This document shows, piece by piece, positions 9,003-18,738 of a stretch of 64,000 nt of DNA (the first letter of the stretch is position 1; each line of letters opens with the position of its first letter). The stretch covers positions 1,318,409 to 1,382,408 of the forward strand of contig NZ_PQMB01000002.1 of the NCBI RefSeq assembly GCF_002918555.1, in the 5' to 3' direction. This DNA comes from Citrobacter amalonaticus (GTDB taxonomy: Bacteria > Pseudomonadota > Gammaproteobacteria > Enterobacterales > Enterobacteriaceae). A model generated the notes under the pieces. That model was not told where the DNA came from and did not search any database. It worked only from the letters and a program-made list of their open reading frames with translations. The position numbers and the translations under genes are program-made.

Positions 9003-10232
9003 ATGAATAAATGGATCAAGCTTTGCTTCCTTATACTCGGAGGAGGCACAATCTTCAAACTGTCCAGCATGAAGGACGTATTTTACGTTCCCATGCAGGC
9101 AGACTGGGGGCTGACGAATACTCAAATTGGATTTGGTTTTACTGTTTACGCCATTATCCAGACTATTGGGTTATTTAGTTCGTTATACATTGCCGATCGT
9201 TTCTCTAAAAAAATCCTCCTGCCTGTGGGTTTAATTGGCGTCGGATTATGTGGCGCTTACCTGACGACGCTTCCGCCATTCACAGGCTATCTGATCGCCT
9301 TTGGGGCGATGGCATTTTTTGGCGAAGTGGTTTACTGGCCTGTTCTGCTAAAAGCAGTCCGCCTGCTTGGAACCAGAGAAGAACAAGGACGTATGTTTGG
9401 TTTTCTGGAGGCAGGAAGGGGGGTCGTTGATGTGGTGATAGCCTCTGGCGCGCTGTTTGTCTTCGTTCAGTTCGGCGAGGGAAAAGCCGGGATGCAGGCA
9501 GGTCTTGTCTATTACACCCTGGTCACGATCCTTGTCGGGATAATCACCTACTTTATCGTGGATGGTGATGACAAAGTCAGTACAGACAACACAGCAGATG
9601 CCAATAAGCAGGTGTTCATGGGAATTAAAAAGGTGATTAAGTCCCCTAACCTGTGGCTGGCATCATTCTGTATTTTCTTCGTTTACTCTGCCTATTGCGG
9701 GCTTACATACTTCATTCCATTCCTGAAAGATATCTATGCATTACCCGTCGCGCTGGTCGGTGCATACGGGATAATCAATCAGTATGGGTTAAAAATGGTG
9801 GGTGGCCCGGTAGGGGGATTCCTCGCTGATAAGATAGCCCATTCACCTGTTGTATACCTGAAATGGACCTTTCTGATCTCAGCAATAGCAATGTTGCTTT
9901 TCATCCAGCTACCTCATGACTCCATGAATGTATATCTTGGCATGGCTGCAACACTGGGATTCGGCGCCATCATATTCTCACAACGAGCCATCTTCTTTGC
10001 GCCAATGGATGAAATTGGAACACCAAGAGAGTTTGCCGGTTCTGCGATGGCTTTCGGTTGTATCATTGGATATATGCCGTCCATGTTTGCCTATACGCTC
10101 TACGGTTCCTTACTGGATAATTTCGCGGGCATAACGGGTTATAACTACATCTTTTCTGTCATGGTCGCCTTCAGCCTGCTTGGCTTCGTTTGTGCGACAC
10201 TACTGACCAGAAGAATGAGAAACACTCGTTAA
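9003..10232 (+). CDS. MFS transporter, YihN-like
   Basis: 409 aa with about 12 hydrophobic segments. It resembles E. coli YihN: GGGTIFKLSSMKDVFYVPM near the N-terminus, then YWPVLLKAVRLLG and EQGRMFGFLEAGRGVVD. Probable inner-membrane importer of the compound handled by the two preceding enzymes. The substrate is unknown. Last gene of the operon; a hairpin terminator follows at 10305. Confidence 0.88.
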   Translation: MNKWIKLCFLILGGGTIFKLSSMKDVFYVPMQADWGLTNTQIGFGFTVYAIIQTIGLFSSLYIADRFSKKILLPVGLIGVGLCGAYLTTLPPFTGYLIAFGAMAFFGEVVYWPVLLKAVRLLGTREEQGRMFGFLEAGRGVVDVVIASGALFVFVQFGEGKAGMQAGLVYYTLVTILVGIITYFIVDGDDKVSTDNTADANKQVFMGIKKVIKSPNLWLASFCIFFVYSAYCGLTYFIPFLKDIYALPVALVGAYGIINQYGLKMVGGPVGGFLADKIAHSPVVYLKWTFLISAIAMLLFIQLPHDSMNVYLGMAATLGFGAIIFSQRAIFFAPMDEIGTPREFAGSAMAFGCIIGYMPSMFAYTLYGSLLDNFAGITGYNYIFSVMVAFSLLGFVCATLLTRRMRNTR

Positions 10233-10304
10233 ACTCATTGGCAGATGCGACTGGTATTCGCCTTCACTTTCACTGCATCCGGGCTAAAGCTGACAAACAA
10301 AAAT

Positions 10305-10349
10305 CAGGCACCTGTCAGGATACTCTGCCATCGTGCCTGTTAAGTTTTT
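10305..10349 (+). terminator. Rho-independent terminator of the isomerase-RidA-MFS operon
   Basis: Arms CAGGCAC (10305-10311) and GTGCCTG (10333-10339), followed by TTAAGTTTTT. Confidence 0.6.
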
Positions 10350-10379
10350 GTTAACACCAATACCCTTCAGGGAAAGAGA

Positions 10380-10844
10380 ATGAAGAAAATTTTGCAGCTT
10401 TTTTTTCTAACCTCAGCGTTAATACTGACCTTTGTGCCCCAGGTTCACTCTGATGAAAAAGGTGCAGATACGATGATTAGATCTCACAGTGCGTTTGACT
10501 ATCAACATACCAGAGAGCGCCTGCTCAACGCGGTTTCAGATAATGGACTGACGTTATTTGGCGAGTTTGACCATGCAAAGGCAGCGCATGATGTCGGCCT
10601 GAACATGCCGCCAACGACGGTTTTGGTATTTGGTAATCCGAAGGGGGGAACCCCTTTGATGCTGGCTCACCCTGACCTCGCTCTGGATTTGTCGTTTCGG
10701 GTACTCATCAGCCAGCAACCTGATGGACAGGTTCATGTAAGTTACCATCCGGCAGAAGAACTCCAGCGTAATGGCCTTGACGCGGCCTCAGTACAGATGC
10801 TTAAAAAACTGGAGCAGCTCGTTCAGAAAAGCATTCAGCCATAG
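10380..10844 (+). CDS. Exported DUF302 protein
   Basis: 154 aa. Residues 1-24 form a signal peptide with a likely cut at VHS/DEK. The rest matches the DUF302 fold (FDYQHTRERLLNAVSDNGL, FGEFDHAKAA, TTVLVFGNPKGGTPLM). DUF302 proteins are small periplasmic proteins of unclear role. It has its own terminator-like hairpin and stands alone between the catabolic operon and the first fimbrial operon. Confidence 0.85.
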   Translation: MKKILQLFFLTSALILTFVPQVHSDEKGADTMIRSHSAFDYQHTRERLLNAVSDNGLTLFGEFDHAKAAHDVGLNMPPTTVLVFGNPKGGTPLMLAHPDLALDLSFRVLISQQPDGQVHVSYHPAEELQRNGLDAASVQMLKKLEQLVQKSIQP

Positions 10845-10854
10845 GCGACTAACC

Positions 10855-10886
10855 GGGGAGAGCATATTAACCGCGATGTTCTCCCC
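10855..10886 (+). terminator. Terminator-like hairpin after the DUF302 gene
   Basis: Arms GGGGAGA (10855-10861) and TCTCCCC (10880-10886), with no strong T-run. Confidence 0.4.
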
Positions 10887-11579
10887 CTCCAGTCACTGTT
10901 CAGCTCTTTGTCTGATTTGCCGTGATCAACTAAAACTGAACACCTTTTTCGAGTTTATCCATCATCGATTTTCCAGTTCGATTGGCGATAATCCATTGTT
11001 ACCTTCACATGGTCGGTTCTGACACTCTGCAATGCGGCACAATCATCCAGTCAGACAGGTATTGATCATGTCCGTACCCTGTTGATTGCCCTGCCCGGAA
11101 GTCCACTTTAGCCTGGGATCGACACCGCTATTGTATCTAACGTGTTTAATTTATTGAATTTTTGATAACAATTCGTTAATTAATTTATTCATTCTCCTCT
11201 TCTGCTGTTCTGCAAAAACGTCATTTGCAGCTTTTGCCCATCATCTAACCAGTAATTACTTTCTTAACGCAGGCCTCTTCACCCCCTTGCTCATGATATA
11301 AATTTATAAAAAACATTAAAAGCAGTGTTTTAATCTTAAAAAATTCATTTAATCGATATTTACATTTACCAAAACAACAACAAATGGTCTTATATTCCAA
11401 CCTTAAGGTGTGACGTGAAATGTTGTTCTGCAACCGAATGCGCCACTCCAGAGAAGGTGAAATAAATCATCAACATCTGTTCAGGTGCCAGGGACGATGT
11501 AGCGCGAACCAGGGAGCAGGGAAAAAGTTTCACGCTACTGACAAAAATAAATTTGATTATGAAAACGGGATATACACAA
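10887..11579. other. Intergenic region upstream of fimbrial operon 1
   Basis: About 690 bases, increasingly AT-rich toward the fimbrial start. I see no gene; the ORFs here are short or antisense. It presumably holds the operon promoter. Confidence 0.5.
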
Positions 11580-12140
11580 ATGTTTAACAAAACATTCATC
11601 GTAGCGGCATTGATGGTTTCCGGCTCTGCATTTGCAGCTGAATCAACCGGCGTAGCGGGTGGCACCATTACCTTTAACGGTTCAGTGTCCGACACCACCT
11701 GTAACGTGGTAACCAATAACGGTTCAGACTTCACGGTAAACCTTTCCCCTATCGCTGTAGGTGATATGGGCACCACCGCCGGTGTTGTTAAAACCAACGC
11801 CAAAGACTTCACCATGAATCTGAAAAACTGCTCTGCGGCATCGGACGAAGCTAAAACCCTGAAAATCACTTTCAGCAGCAGCAACCTGTCGGATGACGCT
11901 AAGTATCTGAAAAACTACAGCGACAATGGCGCCGAGGGTGTCGGTATCGCGCTCACCAAAGATGGCAACACTGCCGTACCGTTTGATACCGCTTTCGATA
12001 CTGGCCTGAGTTCCGCTGACGCTGCCACCGAAGATGGCGTCACGCTGACCATGTATGCCAACTACTACAACTACGGTGGCGCGGCCATAACAACCGGTAA
12101 AGTTGTTACTGACGCAACTTATTCCTTCAGCTACGACTAA
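11580..12140 (+). CDS. Fimbrial major subunit, operon 1
   Basis: 186 aa from ATG 11580, chosen because it begins an ideal signal peptide cut at SAFA/AES; two ATGs just upstream lack ribosome sites. Contains the usual pilin opening GTITFNGSVSDTTCNV with the first conserved cysteine, a second cysteine in LKNCSA, and a C-terminal beta strand ending YSFSYD (penultimate Tyr) for donor-strand exchange. First gene of a four-gene chaperone-usher operon, so the probable main shaft subunit. Confidence 0.92.
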   Translation: MFNKTFIVAALMVSGSAFAAESTGVAGGTITFNGSVSDTTCNVVTNNGSDFTVNLSPIAVGDMGTTAGVVKTNAKDFTMNLKNCSAASDEAKTLKITFSSSNLSDDAKYLKNYSDNGAEGVGIALTKDGNTAVPFDTAFDTGLSSADAATEDGVTLTMYANYYNYGGAAITTGKVVTDATYSFSYD

Positions 12141-12181
12141 CTCATTCAGCCGGGGTCTCCCCGGCTCTCTTCTGCGACATT

Positions 12182-12889
12182 ATGAAAACTCTGATACTTT
12201 TTCTTGCGGCTACGTTCATTTCCATGAATGCCAGCGCAAGCGTTGTGATCAACGAAACGCGTGTTATTTATCCGGCCAGCGCCAAATTTGTGTCGGTGCA
12301 ACTGGTAAACGACAGCGAACAAACCCATCTGGTGCAGTCATGGATTGACGAGGGCGATGCTTCCGCCGCGCCGGAGAAAGTCAAAGTGCCGTTTTCTCTG
12401 CTGCCTCCGGTCGTAAAAATGAGCGGACACGCCGGACAGGCTCTGAAAATCTCGGCGATGAACACCCAGTCGCTGCCAAAAGACCGCGAAAGTGTGTTCT
12501 GGCTTAACGTTCTGGATGTCCCTCCCGTCCCTGAAGGCAGTGGTGATAGCTACCTGCAGGTGGCCATTCGCAACCGCATAAAACTGTTCTATCGTCCGGA
12601 TGTACTGAGCGATCTCGACAGCAGCGTGGCGGAAAAAATTACCGTTTCGACTTCTGGCGGTCACACCTGCCTGAAGAATAATTCGCCATATTACATGACC
12701 ATCCCTCAGGTCGTGACCTGGCAGGGTGGCGAGCTAAAGCAAAGCCGAAAAGATAATTTACTGGCTGAGACTGCGTTTATTCCGCCGTTTGGCTGCGCCC
12801 TGGTGTCCAGCAAAATTCAGTCCGGTGGGCAATATCGCCTTACCTGGCTCGATGATTACGGCGCAAAGAGATTCAGCACTATCCACTGA
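12182..12889 (+). CDS. Periplasmic fimbrial chaperone, operon 1
   Basis: 235 aa, PapD-like. Signal peptide ends near SAS. The first Ig-like domain contains ETRVIYPASAKFVSVQLVND, SWIDEG and LPPVVKM. The family signature region reads LPKDRESVFWLNVLDVPP. The basic residue of RNRIKLFYRP pairs with the N-terminal arginine to bind subunit C-termini. It sits 41 bases after the pilin and is followed by the usher. Confidence 0.95.
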   Translation: MKTLILFLAATFISMNASASVVINETRVIYPASAKFVSVQLVNDSEQTHLVQSWIDEGDASAAPEKVKVPFSLLPPVVKMSGHAGQALKISAMNTQSLPKDRESVFWLNVLDVPPVPEGSGDSYLQVAIRNRIKLFYRPDVLSDLDSSVAEKITVSTSGGHTCLKNNSPYYMTIPQVVTWQGGELKQSRKDNLLAETAFIPPFGCALVSSKIQSGGQYRLTWLDDYGAKRFSTIH

Positions 12890-12922
12890 TATCCCAGATA
12901 AATGACTCCAGGTTCAATTCTG

Positions 12923-15427
12923 ATGAAAAACAGTTCTCTGTTTCGTATAAGCTTGCTGGTTCACTCTGTCAGCCTCGCGCTATTTTCATACGGCGCGCTG
13001 GCGGAGGATTTTAATAGCAGCCTGCTGGTAGGTAATTCAGCAGATATGGACTGGAGTAATTCTCGGCTGGTTATGACGCCGGGGGCTTATGATCTGGATG
13101 TTTATGTGAATAACGTCTGGCGCGGGAAATTTAATCTTTCCGTCGCTAATGACGATAAAGGTACTCTGCTTATTAATAAAGACGACGTATCTCTGCTGGA
13201 TATTCAGGGGCTGGATGACATCGTAAATAAAAGCACCGCTGAAAAGCTCGACGTTAATACCCTGCTACACGGAGGGAAAAGCGCCCTGATACCCGGCACA
13301 CTGCGTCTGGATTTAGAAGTACCTCAGGCTTTCGTAAAAGAGTACAGCCGTAACTGGGTGTCACCGCAAAAATGGGATCAGGGAATTAATGGCCTGTATA
13401 CCAATTACAATTTCAACTATTACAATTTTCACGGTCTGCAGAATGGCTATAGTGACAGCGATAATCTGTATTTATCGCTGAACAGCGGACTAAACCTGTA
13501 TGGCTGGCATTTTCTCGATAGCTCATCGTGGATGCGCTACAGCGCAATGAACAAAGGTAGCTGGATCAATACCACGCGTTTTGTTGAAAAACCAATTGCG
13601 GCGATCGATTCGGTACTGCGCATTGGTCGGAGCTATACGACGTCTGATTATTTTGACACGGTTCGTTTTCGTGGGGTAACACTGAATAAAAGTCGTCAGA
13701 TGTTACCGGACAGCGAAAACGTTTATATGCCGGTGATCGAAGGTGTTGCAACCAGTTCAGCGGTGGTCAGTATCTCCCAGGATGGTCATATCATCCACCA
13801 GATCAATGTCCCGCCAGGTCCCTTCGCCATCCGCGATCTGATGCCTACCGGCTCACGCAGCGATTTATCCGTCGAGGTAAAAAACACAGGAGGCAACATT
13901 GAGCGCTTCGTGGTGCCATTCTCCTCGATCCCGGATATGCAGCGCCCCGGCAGCAGCGACTATCAGATTAACGTCGGGGCGGTGGACATGCGCAACGTCG
14001 ACGATAGCAGCCATTTTGCCCAGGTGAGCTATTCACGCGGGGTGAATAACTACCTCACCGCGTCAGCGGGCGGGATCTGGAGCCAGGATTATCAGTCTCT
14101 GCTTCTGGGAGGAGCGGTTTCCGTCCCCTACGCTGGGTCACTCTCGGCTTCCGTGGAGGAGTCGCAGTATCGTCTGCCTGGCGATAGCCGTCGCCACGGA
14201 GAAAAATACGCGCTGTCCTGGAGTAAATACTTCCCGACCCGCACCAATATTTCGCTGGCTTCGTATTATTACCGTACTCAGGATTACGCTTCTTTTAGCG
14301 ATTATATCCTGACCAAATCCAATATTAAGGATTACGGCGGAACGGGCACCTCAACGATCAACAGCAAACAAGCCTTTAGCGCCAATATTAATCAGCCGCT
14401 GGGGGAACAATTTGGAAGACTGTCACTTTCAGCCTACTGGCGCGATTACTGGCGCGGTCAGAAAAGTAGCCGTCAGTACAACCTGACCTGGAGCAATGCC
14501 AGTCACGGCGTCAACTACTCGGTTTCGCTGCGCCGCTCGGAGGTCACGCAGTCCTATTACGACTATGAAACCAATTATGAAGGCGACCTGGTGAGCGCGT
14601 TGCGTTCACGCGGTAAGACGGAAAACAACCTCTATTTTTCTGTCACGATACCGATGTCGATATTCGGCAGCGGCGGCAGCCTGTCTTCTCATGCCAGCGT
14701 GCAGAACGGCAAATATTCCTCTTCTGACGTCAGCATGAGCGGGAATATGCATGATGTTGACTACAGCCTGATGCTGAGCCACGACAGTGACAACGACTCG
14801 CGGGCGGCCGATCTCTACACCAGCTGGAAAAATGACTATACCAGCATGAACAGCGGCGCGACGCTGGCCCGTGAATATCGCCAGCTAAGCCTGGGTGCCA
14901 GCGGCAATCTGCTGGCATGGAAGGGTGGGCTGCTGGCGTCTCCTCATAACGGACGCAATTTTGTCATTATTGAAGCGCCGGGAGTGGTGAACGCGGTCGT
15001 TAACGGCGATACCTCCGCACACACCAACAGCAAAGGTATCGCTCTCATCACCAGCGCGACACCGTACCGGCAGAATAATTTCCATCTGGAGCAGGATGGA
15101 ACCCAAAACAGCGACGTCGACCTTGAAGGTAATTTACTCAATGTGGCGCCGTACGAAGGCAGTATCAGCTGGCTGAAGTACAAAACTGACACGCGCAGAC
15201 TCTTCACTTTTGATGTGCAAACCGCTGAAGGGGGCCAGTTGCCGTTTGGCGCGGTTGTCAGCGGTGCCGGGAATGAAGAAGTCGGCTATGTCGCACAGGG
15301 AAGTCAGATTTTTATTAAGTCAGAGACGCTTCCCGCCAGCCTGAAGGTGAATATCAGCAAAGGCAAGACTAAAAAATTCTGCACTATTTCCCAGCCTGCA
15401 GAGCATGCTGAAAATATTTGTCGCTAA
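12923..15427 (+). CDS. Outer-membrane fimbrial usher, operon 1
   Basis: 834 aa from ATG 12923; an alternative ATG at 12902 adds seven residues. Signal peptide ends near ALA/EDF, then an N-terminal domain (FNSSLLVG), a 24-strand barrel with plug (YMPVIEGVA, PPGPFAIRDLMP) and C-terminal domains with a cysteine pair (KFCTISQ...ENICR). PapC/FimD-type pore that assembles and exports the pilus. Overlaps the long reading of the next gene but not its likely start. Confidence 0.95.
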   Translation: MKNSSLFRISLLVHSVSLALFSYGALAEDFNSSLLVGNSADMDWSNSRLVMTPGAYDLDVYVNNVWRGKFNLSVANDDKGTLLINKDDVSLLDIQGLDDIVNKSTAEKLDVNTLLHGGKSALIPGTLRLDLEVPQAFVKEYSRNWVSPQKWDQGINGLYTNYNFNYYNFHGLQNGYSDSDNLYLSLNSGLNLYGWHFLDSSSWMRYSAMNKGSWINTTRFVEKPIAAIDSVLRIGRSYTTSDYFDTVRFRGVTLNKSRQMLPDSENVYMPVIEGVATSSAVVSISQDGHIIHQINVPPGPFAIRDLMPTGSRSDLSVEVKNTGGNIERFVVPFSSIPDMQRPGSSDYQINVGAVDMRNVDDSSHFAQVSYSRGVNNYLTASAGGIWSQDYQSLLLGGAVSVPYAGSLSASVEESQYRLPGDSRRHGEKYALSWSKYFPTRTNISLASYYYRTQDYASFSDYILTKSNIKDYGGTGTSTINSKQAFSANINQPLGEQFGRLSLSAYWRDYWRGQKSSRQYNLTWSNASHGVNYSVSLRRSEVTQSYYDYETNYEGDLVSALRSRGKTENNLYFSVTIPMSIFGSGGSLSSHASVQNGKYSSSDVSMSGNMHDVDYSLMLSHDSDNDSRAADLYTSWKNDYTSMNSGATLAREYRQLSLGASGNLLAWKGGLLASPHNGRNFVIIEAPGVVNAVVNGDTSAHTNSKGIALITSATPYRQNNFHLEQDGTQNSDVDLEGNLLNVAPYEGSISWLKYKTDTRRLFTFDVQTAEGGQLPFGAVVSGAGNEEVGYVAQGSQIFIKSETLPASLKVNISKGKTKKFCTISQPAEHAENICR

Positions 15428-15456
15428 CTCAGTTTATTCAGCTAACAGAATCAATC

Positions 15457-16635
15457 ATGAAAAAACTATTTTATCTTATGGTTACGGCCATAATACTGAC
15501 CGTAATCCCAATATTATCTGCGCAAGCACAGTCGCAGGCTCAGTCTCGCGGTGTAACAGGCGATACCTGCCGTAATTCCGGCATACTTTTTACCAGCGTC
15601 GCAGAGTCGGATAAGTCGCTAAATCTTTCATCGGCTTTCGTGAATTCGAACGTCGTTGAATATTCCTATACCACCAGCTGGTCGGGTAGTATGACCTGTA
15701 CTTACGGGAATATCGGGATCGGTGGTCTGGCGCAAGACCACTTATATTATTTTACCGGTTTCAACGGTTCTCCTGTTTATTTGAATTTCAACAGTGCGGA
15801 TGGTGAAAGTAGCTACTGGATCAAATTAACGGCCACCATTAGTGGCGATACCAAAGTCACTGTCAGCGGTATCGTGGGTATTCACTCTCTGTCGTATCAG
15901 ACACAATATACGCTGCGGGCGGAATTAATGTCGACGCCGCCTGTCGGAGTGGAGAGCTATACCAAAACCACAACCAGCGGCGCACTGTCGGTCATACCCG
16001 CGGTGATGAGCGGTACCGGAAGCGGCTCCAGCTCACCGTTCCTTTCCAGCAAAACGTATGCTTATCGCGCCTGGTCAAATATGATGGCTGAAACCGCACG
16101 CAAAAGCTGGAACACCGATTATTTTATTGCTTATGAGAAGCTGACGATTCAGTTTGAGCCAAAAGAAACAACCTGCAATATGACGCGGGACATGAGCGTG
16201 AAATTACCCCCCGCTCCGTTTAGCGTCCTGAAAAAAAATGGAAAGGCGGATGGCGCCGATTTCACGATCCCGCTGAAGTGCGGCAACCTGGCCGGAATTA
16301 AAACGTCTACCCGCAATGTTAAGGCCTGGTTATCCAGCAATGATTTAGTCAGTTCGGATACCAGCTACCAGATAATGGTCAACGATGAAACCACGGCGGG
16401 AGGGGTAGGTATTGCCATTCGTAGCCGGATGTTTATGGGTGACTACGATGAAGTGCAAATATCCAGCAGCAGTAATATGGAACATGCCTCGCAAATATTA
16501 GATATCGCTAAAGATGATGATATTAGCAGTACGCAGTACATTTATCTTCATGCTTATTACAAAGTTTATAACGCCTCAGCATTATCAACCGGTAGCGTAG
16601 TGGCGACTGCGCAGATAATGTTTGGCTACGATTAA
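15457..16635 (+). CDS. Fimbrial tip adhesin, operon 1
   Basis: 392 aa from ATG 15457, which begins a signal peptide cut after AQA; the frame also extends upstream over the usher end. The length of about 390, a unique N-terminal lectin-like half and a C-terminal pilin half (CNMTRDMSVKLPPAPFSVL, TIPLKCGN, ending QIMFGYD) make this a two-domain adhesin. The receptor is unknown. Last gene before an intrinsic terminator. Confidence 0.85.
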   Translation: MKKLFYLMVTAIILTVIPILSAQAQSQAQSRGVTGDTCRNSGILFTSVAESDKSLNLSSAFVNSNVVEYSYTTSWSGSMTCTYGNIGIGGLAQDHLYYFTGFNGSPVYLNFNSADGESSYWIKLTATISGDTKVTVSGIVGIHSLSYQTQYTLRAELMSTPPVGVESYTKTTTSGALSVIPAVMSGTGSGSSSPFLSSKTYAYRAWSNMMAETARKSWNTDYFIAYEKLTIQFEPKETTCNMTRDMSVKLPPAPFSVLKKNGKADGADFTIPLKCGNLAGIKTSTRNVKAWLSSNDLVSSDTSYQIMVNDETTAGGVGIAIRSRMFMGDYDEVQISSSSNMEHASQILDIAKDDDISSTQYIYLHAYYKVYNASALSTGSVVATAQIMFGYD

Positions 16636-16646
16636 CATCCCCTATT

Positions 16647-16680
16647 TTACTGTGGCCCAGACGGGCTACAGTAAGTTTTT
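16647..16680 (+). terminator. Intrinsic terminator after fimbrial operon 1
   Basis: Arms TTACTGTgGCCC and GGGCtACAGTAA around a 4-base loop, then GTTTTT. It separates the adhesin from the HD-GYP gene; leakage may still couple them. Confidence 0.75.
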
Positions 16681-16704
16681 AATTTAATTCTCTTAAAGGA
16701 TTTT

Positions 16705-17892
16705 ATGAAAATATCTGTCCAAACCGTGCTTGATCTTCTGCACAGCATTATGCACCCGCTTTCTCCTGAACTGGTGCATCATTTGCAACGCACGGGTCTC
16801 ATTTGCTGGTATCTCGGGAATCGAGCCGGTTTTGACAGTGCAGCCATCAATAACGCCTGGCTTGCGGGTATGTTGCACAATATCGGGGCGCTGAGCAAAG
16901 TGCATCCCTTCAGTGGCACCCATGGCAAAGCCTTTATTGAAGAGCATGGACGGCTTGGCGCCTCAATGATGTCCGGCGTACGTTTTTTACAGCCGGTGAC
17001 CGCAATTCTTGAAACGCGCCACGCGGATGCCTTGGGTTACACGCAGAATACAATGCTGAATACCTGGCATCTGGTGCATCTGGCCGATGAGTTTGAGCTG
17101 TGGCTGCGCGGGATTGAAGGTGACTATGTGGCCCAGCGGCATAATATTGTTTCCGGTTTTCTGGCCAGTAGCCCACTATGGCCATCGTGCCTGGTCGAGG
17201 CGCTACAGGATGCCAGCCATGAGGATGGTTTCTGGTTTCGCCTGAGTTCGCCCGCATTACAACAGGTGCTGCGCGTTATCAGCCCGCTCAATGATGTGGT
17301 GCTGGATCACCATGATTTTCTGGAGGTCTGCCTGCTGATTTCGAATATCGTCGATAAATACAGCAGCTTTACGCAGACTCACAGTACCAGCGTGGCTCAC
17401 GTGGCGGCGAAGCTTGCGGAGCTGTACGGCTGCGATCGCTACACCCAGGATAAAATCCGCATCGCGGGGTACCTGCACGATATTGGCAAGCTATGTATTC
17501 CACTGGAAATCCTCGAGAAGCAGGGGAAGCTGGAGCCGGACGAGTACGCGCAGATGAAACGCCACAGCTATAAGACGCTGGAGATGCTACATCCCATTGA
17601 GGAGCTGGGTGAAATCGTACACTGGGCGGCAAGACATCATGAACGCCTCGACGGCAGCGGCTATCCTTTTCGTCTGGGTGCGGCTGCGCTGGATATCCCT
17701 TCGCGTATTATTGCTGTGGCTGATGTTTTCACCGCGATGACCGAGAACCGCCCCTATCGTCAGGGGATGTCCAGCGAAAAAGCATTGATTATTCTGGAGG
17801 ATGAGGCGGCAAATTTTCGTCTGGATCGGGACATTGTCGACCTGCTAAGCCATAATATTGCAGCGCTCAGACCTTTGGTTGCGATGTACTAA
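16705..17892 (+). CDS. Tandem HD/HD-GYP cyclic-di-GMP phosphodiesterase
   Basis: 395 aa. The C-terminal half (about 205-395) has every HD-GYP landmark: HS at 226, LHDIGK with H258/D259, MKRH at 284-287, HHERLDGSGYP at 311-321, AVAD with D340, and RPYR. Active members of the family cleave cyclic-di-GMP. The N-terminal half carries a degenerate copy (LHNIGAL at 57-63, aspartate replaced by asparagine), so it may be a structural or sensing HD domain. A good AAAGGA site precedes the ATG. It lies 70 bases after a fimbrial adhesin gene with a terminator between. E. coli K-12 has no HD-GYP protein, so this is unusual for an enteric. A link to fimbrial control is inferred. Confidence 0.9.
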   Translation: MKISVQTVLDLLHSIMHPLSPELVHHLQRTGLICWYLGNRAGFDSAAINNAWLAGMLHNIGALSKVHPFSGTHGKAFIEEHGRLGASMMSGVRFLQPVTAILETRHADALGYTQNTMLNTWHLVHLADEFELWLRGIEGDYVAQRHNIVSGFLASSPLWPSCLVEALQDASHEDGFWFRLSSPALQQVLRVISPLNDVVLDHHDFLEVCLLISNIVDKYSSFTQTHSTSVAHVAAKLAELYGCDRYTQDKIRIAGYLHDIGKLCIPLEILEKQGKLEPDEYAQMKRHSYKTLEMLHPIEELGEIVHWAARHHERLDGSGYPFRLGAAALDIPSRIIAVADVFTAMTENRPYRQGMSSEKALIILEDEAANFRLDRDIVDLLSHNIAALRPLVAMY

Positions 17893-17961
17893 GCCAGGCA
17901 TAAGCCGAAATCGCAGCCGCGCAGAATGCATATTCTATAAATTTACCGAAAGAAAACGCGA

Positions 17962-18738
17962 ATGAAATATTTGATAGCCAATAGAGTCACTTACGATAGC
18001 GAGAGCGGGGAACTTGTGGTCAAGGAACCCGGAAACGAGCAAAGTAAAAGGCTAACAAATACCGCTAACCGTATTCTTTCGTTGCTGATTGCGTCGCCAG
18101 GCCGGGTACTTGAACGTGATTATCTTCTGGATAAAGTCTGGGAGGAAGCGGGCCATCCGGGTTCCAGTTCATCGCTGAGCCAGTACATTAGTATCCTCAG
18201 AAAAACATTAACGTCCTTAATATTCATTGAGGAAATTATTGTAGCCGTACCCAAGGTGGGCTTTTACTTCTCACCGGAAATCGCCGTCGAACTGCAGAAT
18301 GATGAGGAAAGGGTGAGTACCACACCTCTTCCGGTATCCCTGCGTAAGGCGGCAACGAAGGATAAAAAAAATCTCTGGCTGATCGCGGCTATCGCGTTTT
18401 TGCTGCTGGCCAATCTGTGGATACTCAGCCAGAAACAGGGCTCACCGCGTTTTGCGGCGGAATACAGCATTGGTGAAATCGGGAACTGCAAATTTACTGC
18501 CTATGAAGATTTATCGGAGGAAGTTGACCCTCAGGTCATGAATATTATCCGTCAGCTACAGCCTGAACTTGAGCAAAAGTGTGCCCGGAAACCCGCGCAG
18601 ATCATGGTTTATTTTCAACCCAGCGTTCTTTACGGTAGCCATGGTCGGTTTTTCTACTCTTATTGTCCAACAGATAAGGCAACAGCAAAAATTGTCTATT
18701 GTGAGAACCATTACGCTTTTAACTGGAAATTAAAATGA
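17962..18738 (+). CDS. ToxR/CadC-like membrane-anchored regulator (MarT-like)
   Basis: 258 aa. Residues 1-105 form an OmpR-type winged helix (TANRILSLLIASPGRVLERDYLLDKVW, followed by SLSQYISILRKTL and VPKVGFYF). A linker and a single membrane helix at about 137-156 lead to a periplasmic domain with several cysteines. One-component regulators of this kind bind DNA while anchored in the membrane. It overlaps the next gene by four bases, as in the marT-fidL pairing known in Salmonella. Likely controls nearby fimbrial operons. Confidence 0.85.
   Translation: MKYLIANRVTYDSESGELVVKEPGNEQSKRLTNTANRILSLLIASPGRVLERDYLLDKVWEEAGHPGSSSSLSQYISILRKTLTSLIFIEEIIVAVPKVGFYFSPEIAVELQNDEERVSTTPLPVSLRKAATKDKKNLWLIAAIAFLLLANLWILSQKQGSPRFAAEYSIGEIGNCKFTAYEDLSEEVDPQVMNIIRQLQPELEQKCARKPAQIMVYFQPSVLYGSHGRFFYSYCPTDKATAKIVYCENHYAFNWKLK

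Noticed and set aside
11390..11884. Minus-strand ORF opposite the operon 1 pilin
   Set aside because: Mostly antisense to a clear pilin gene with signal peptide and cysteines.
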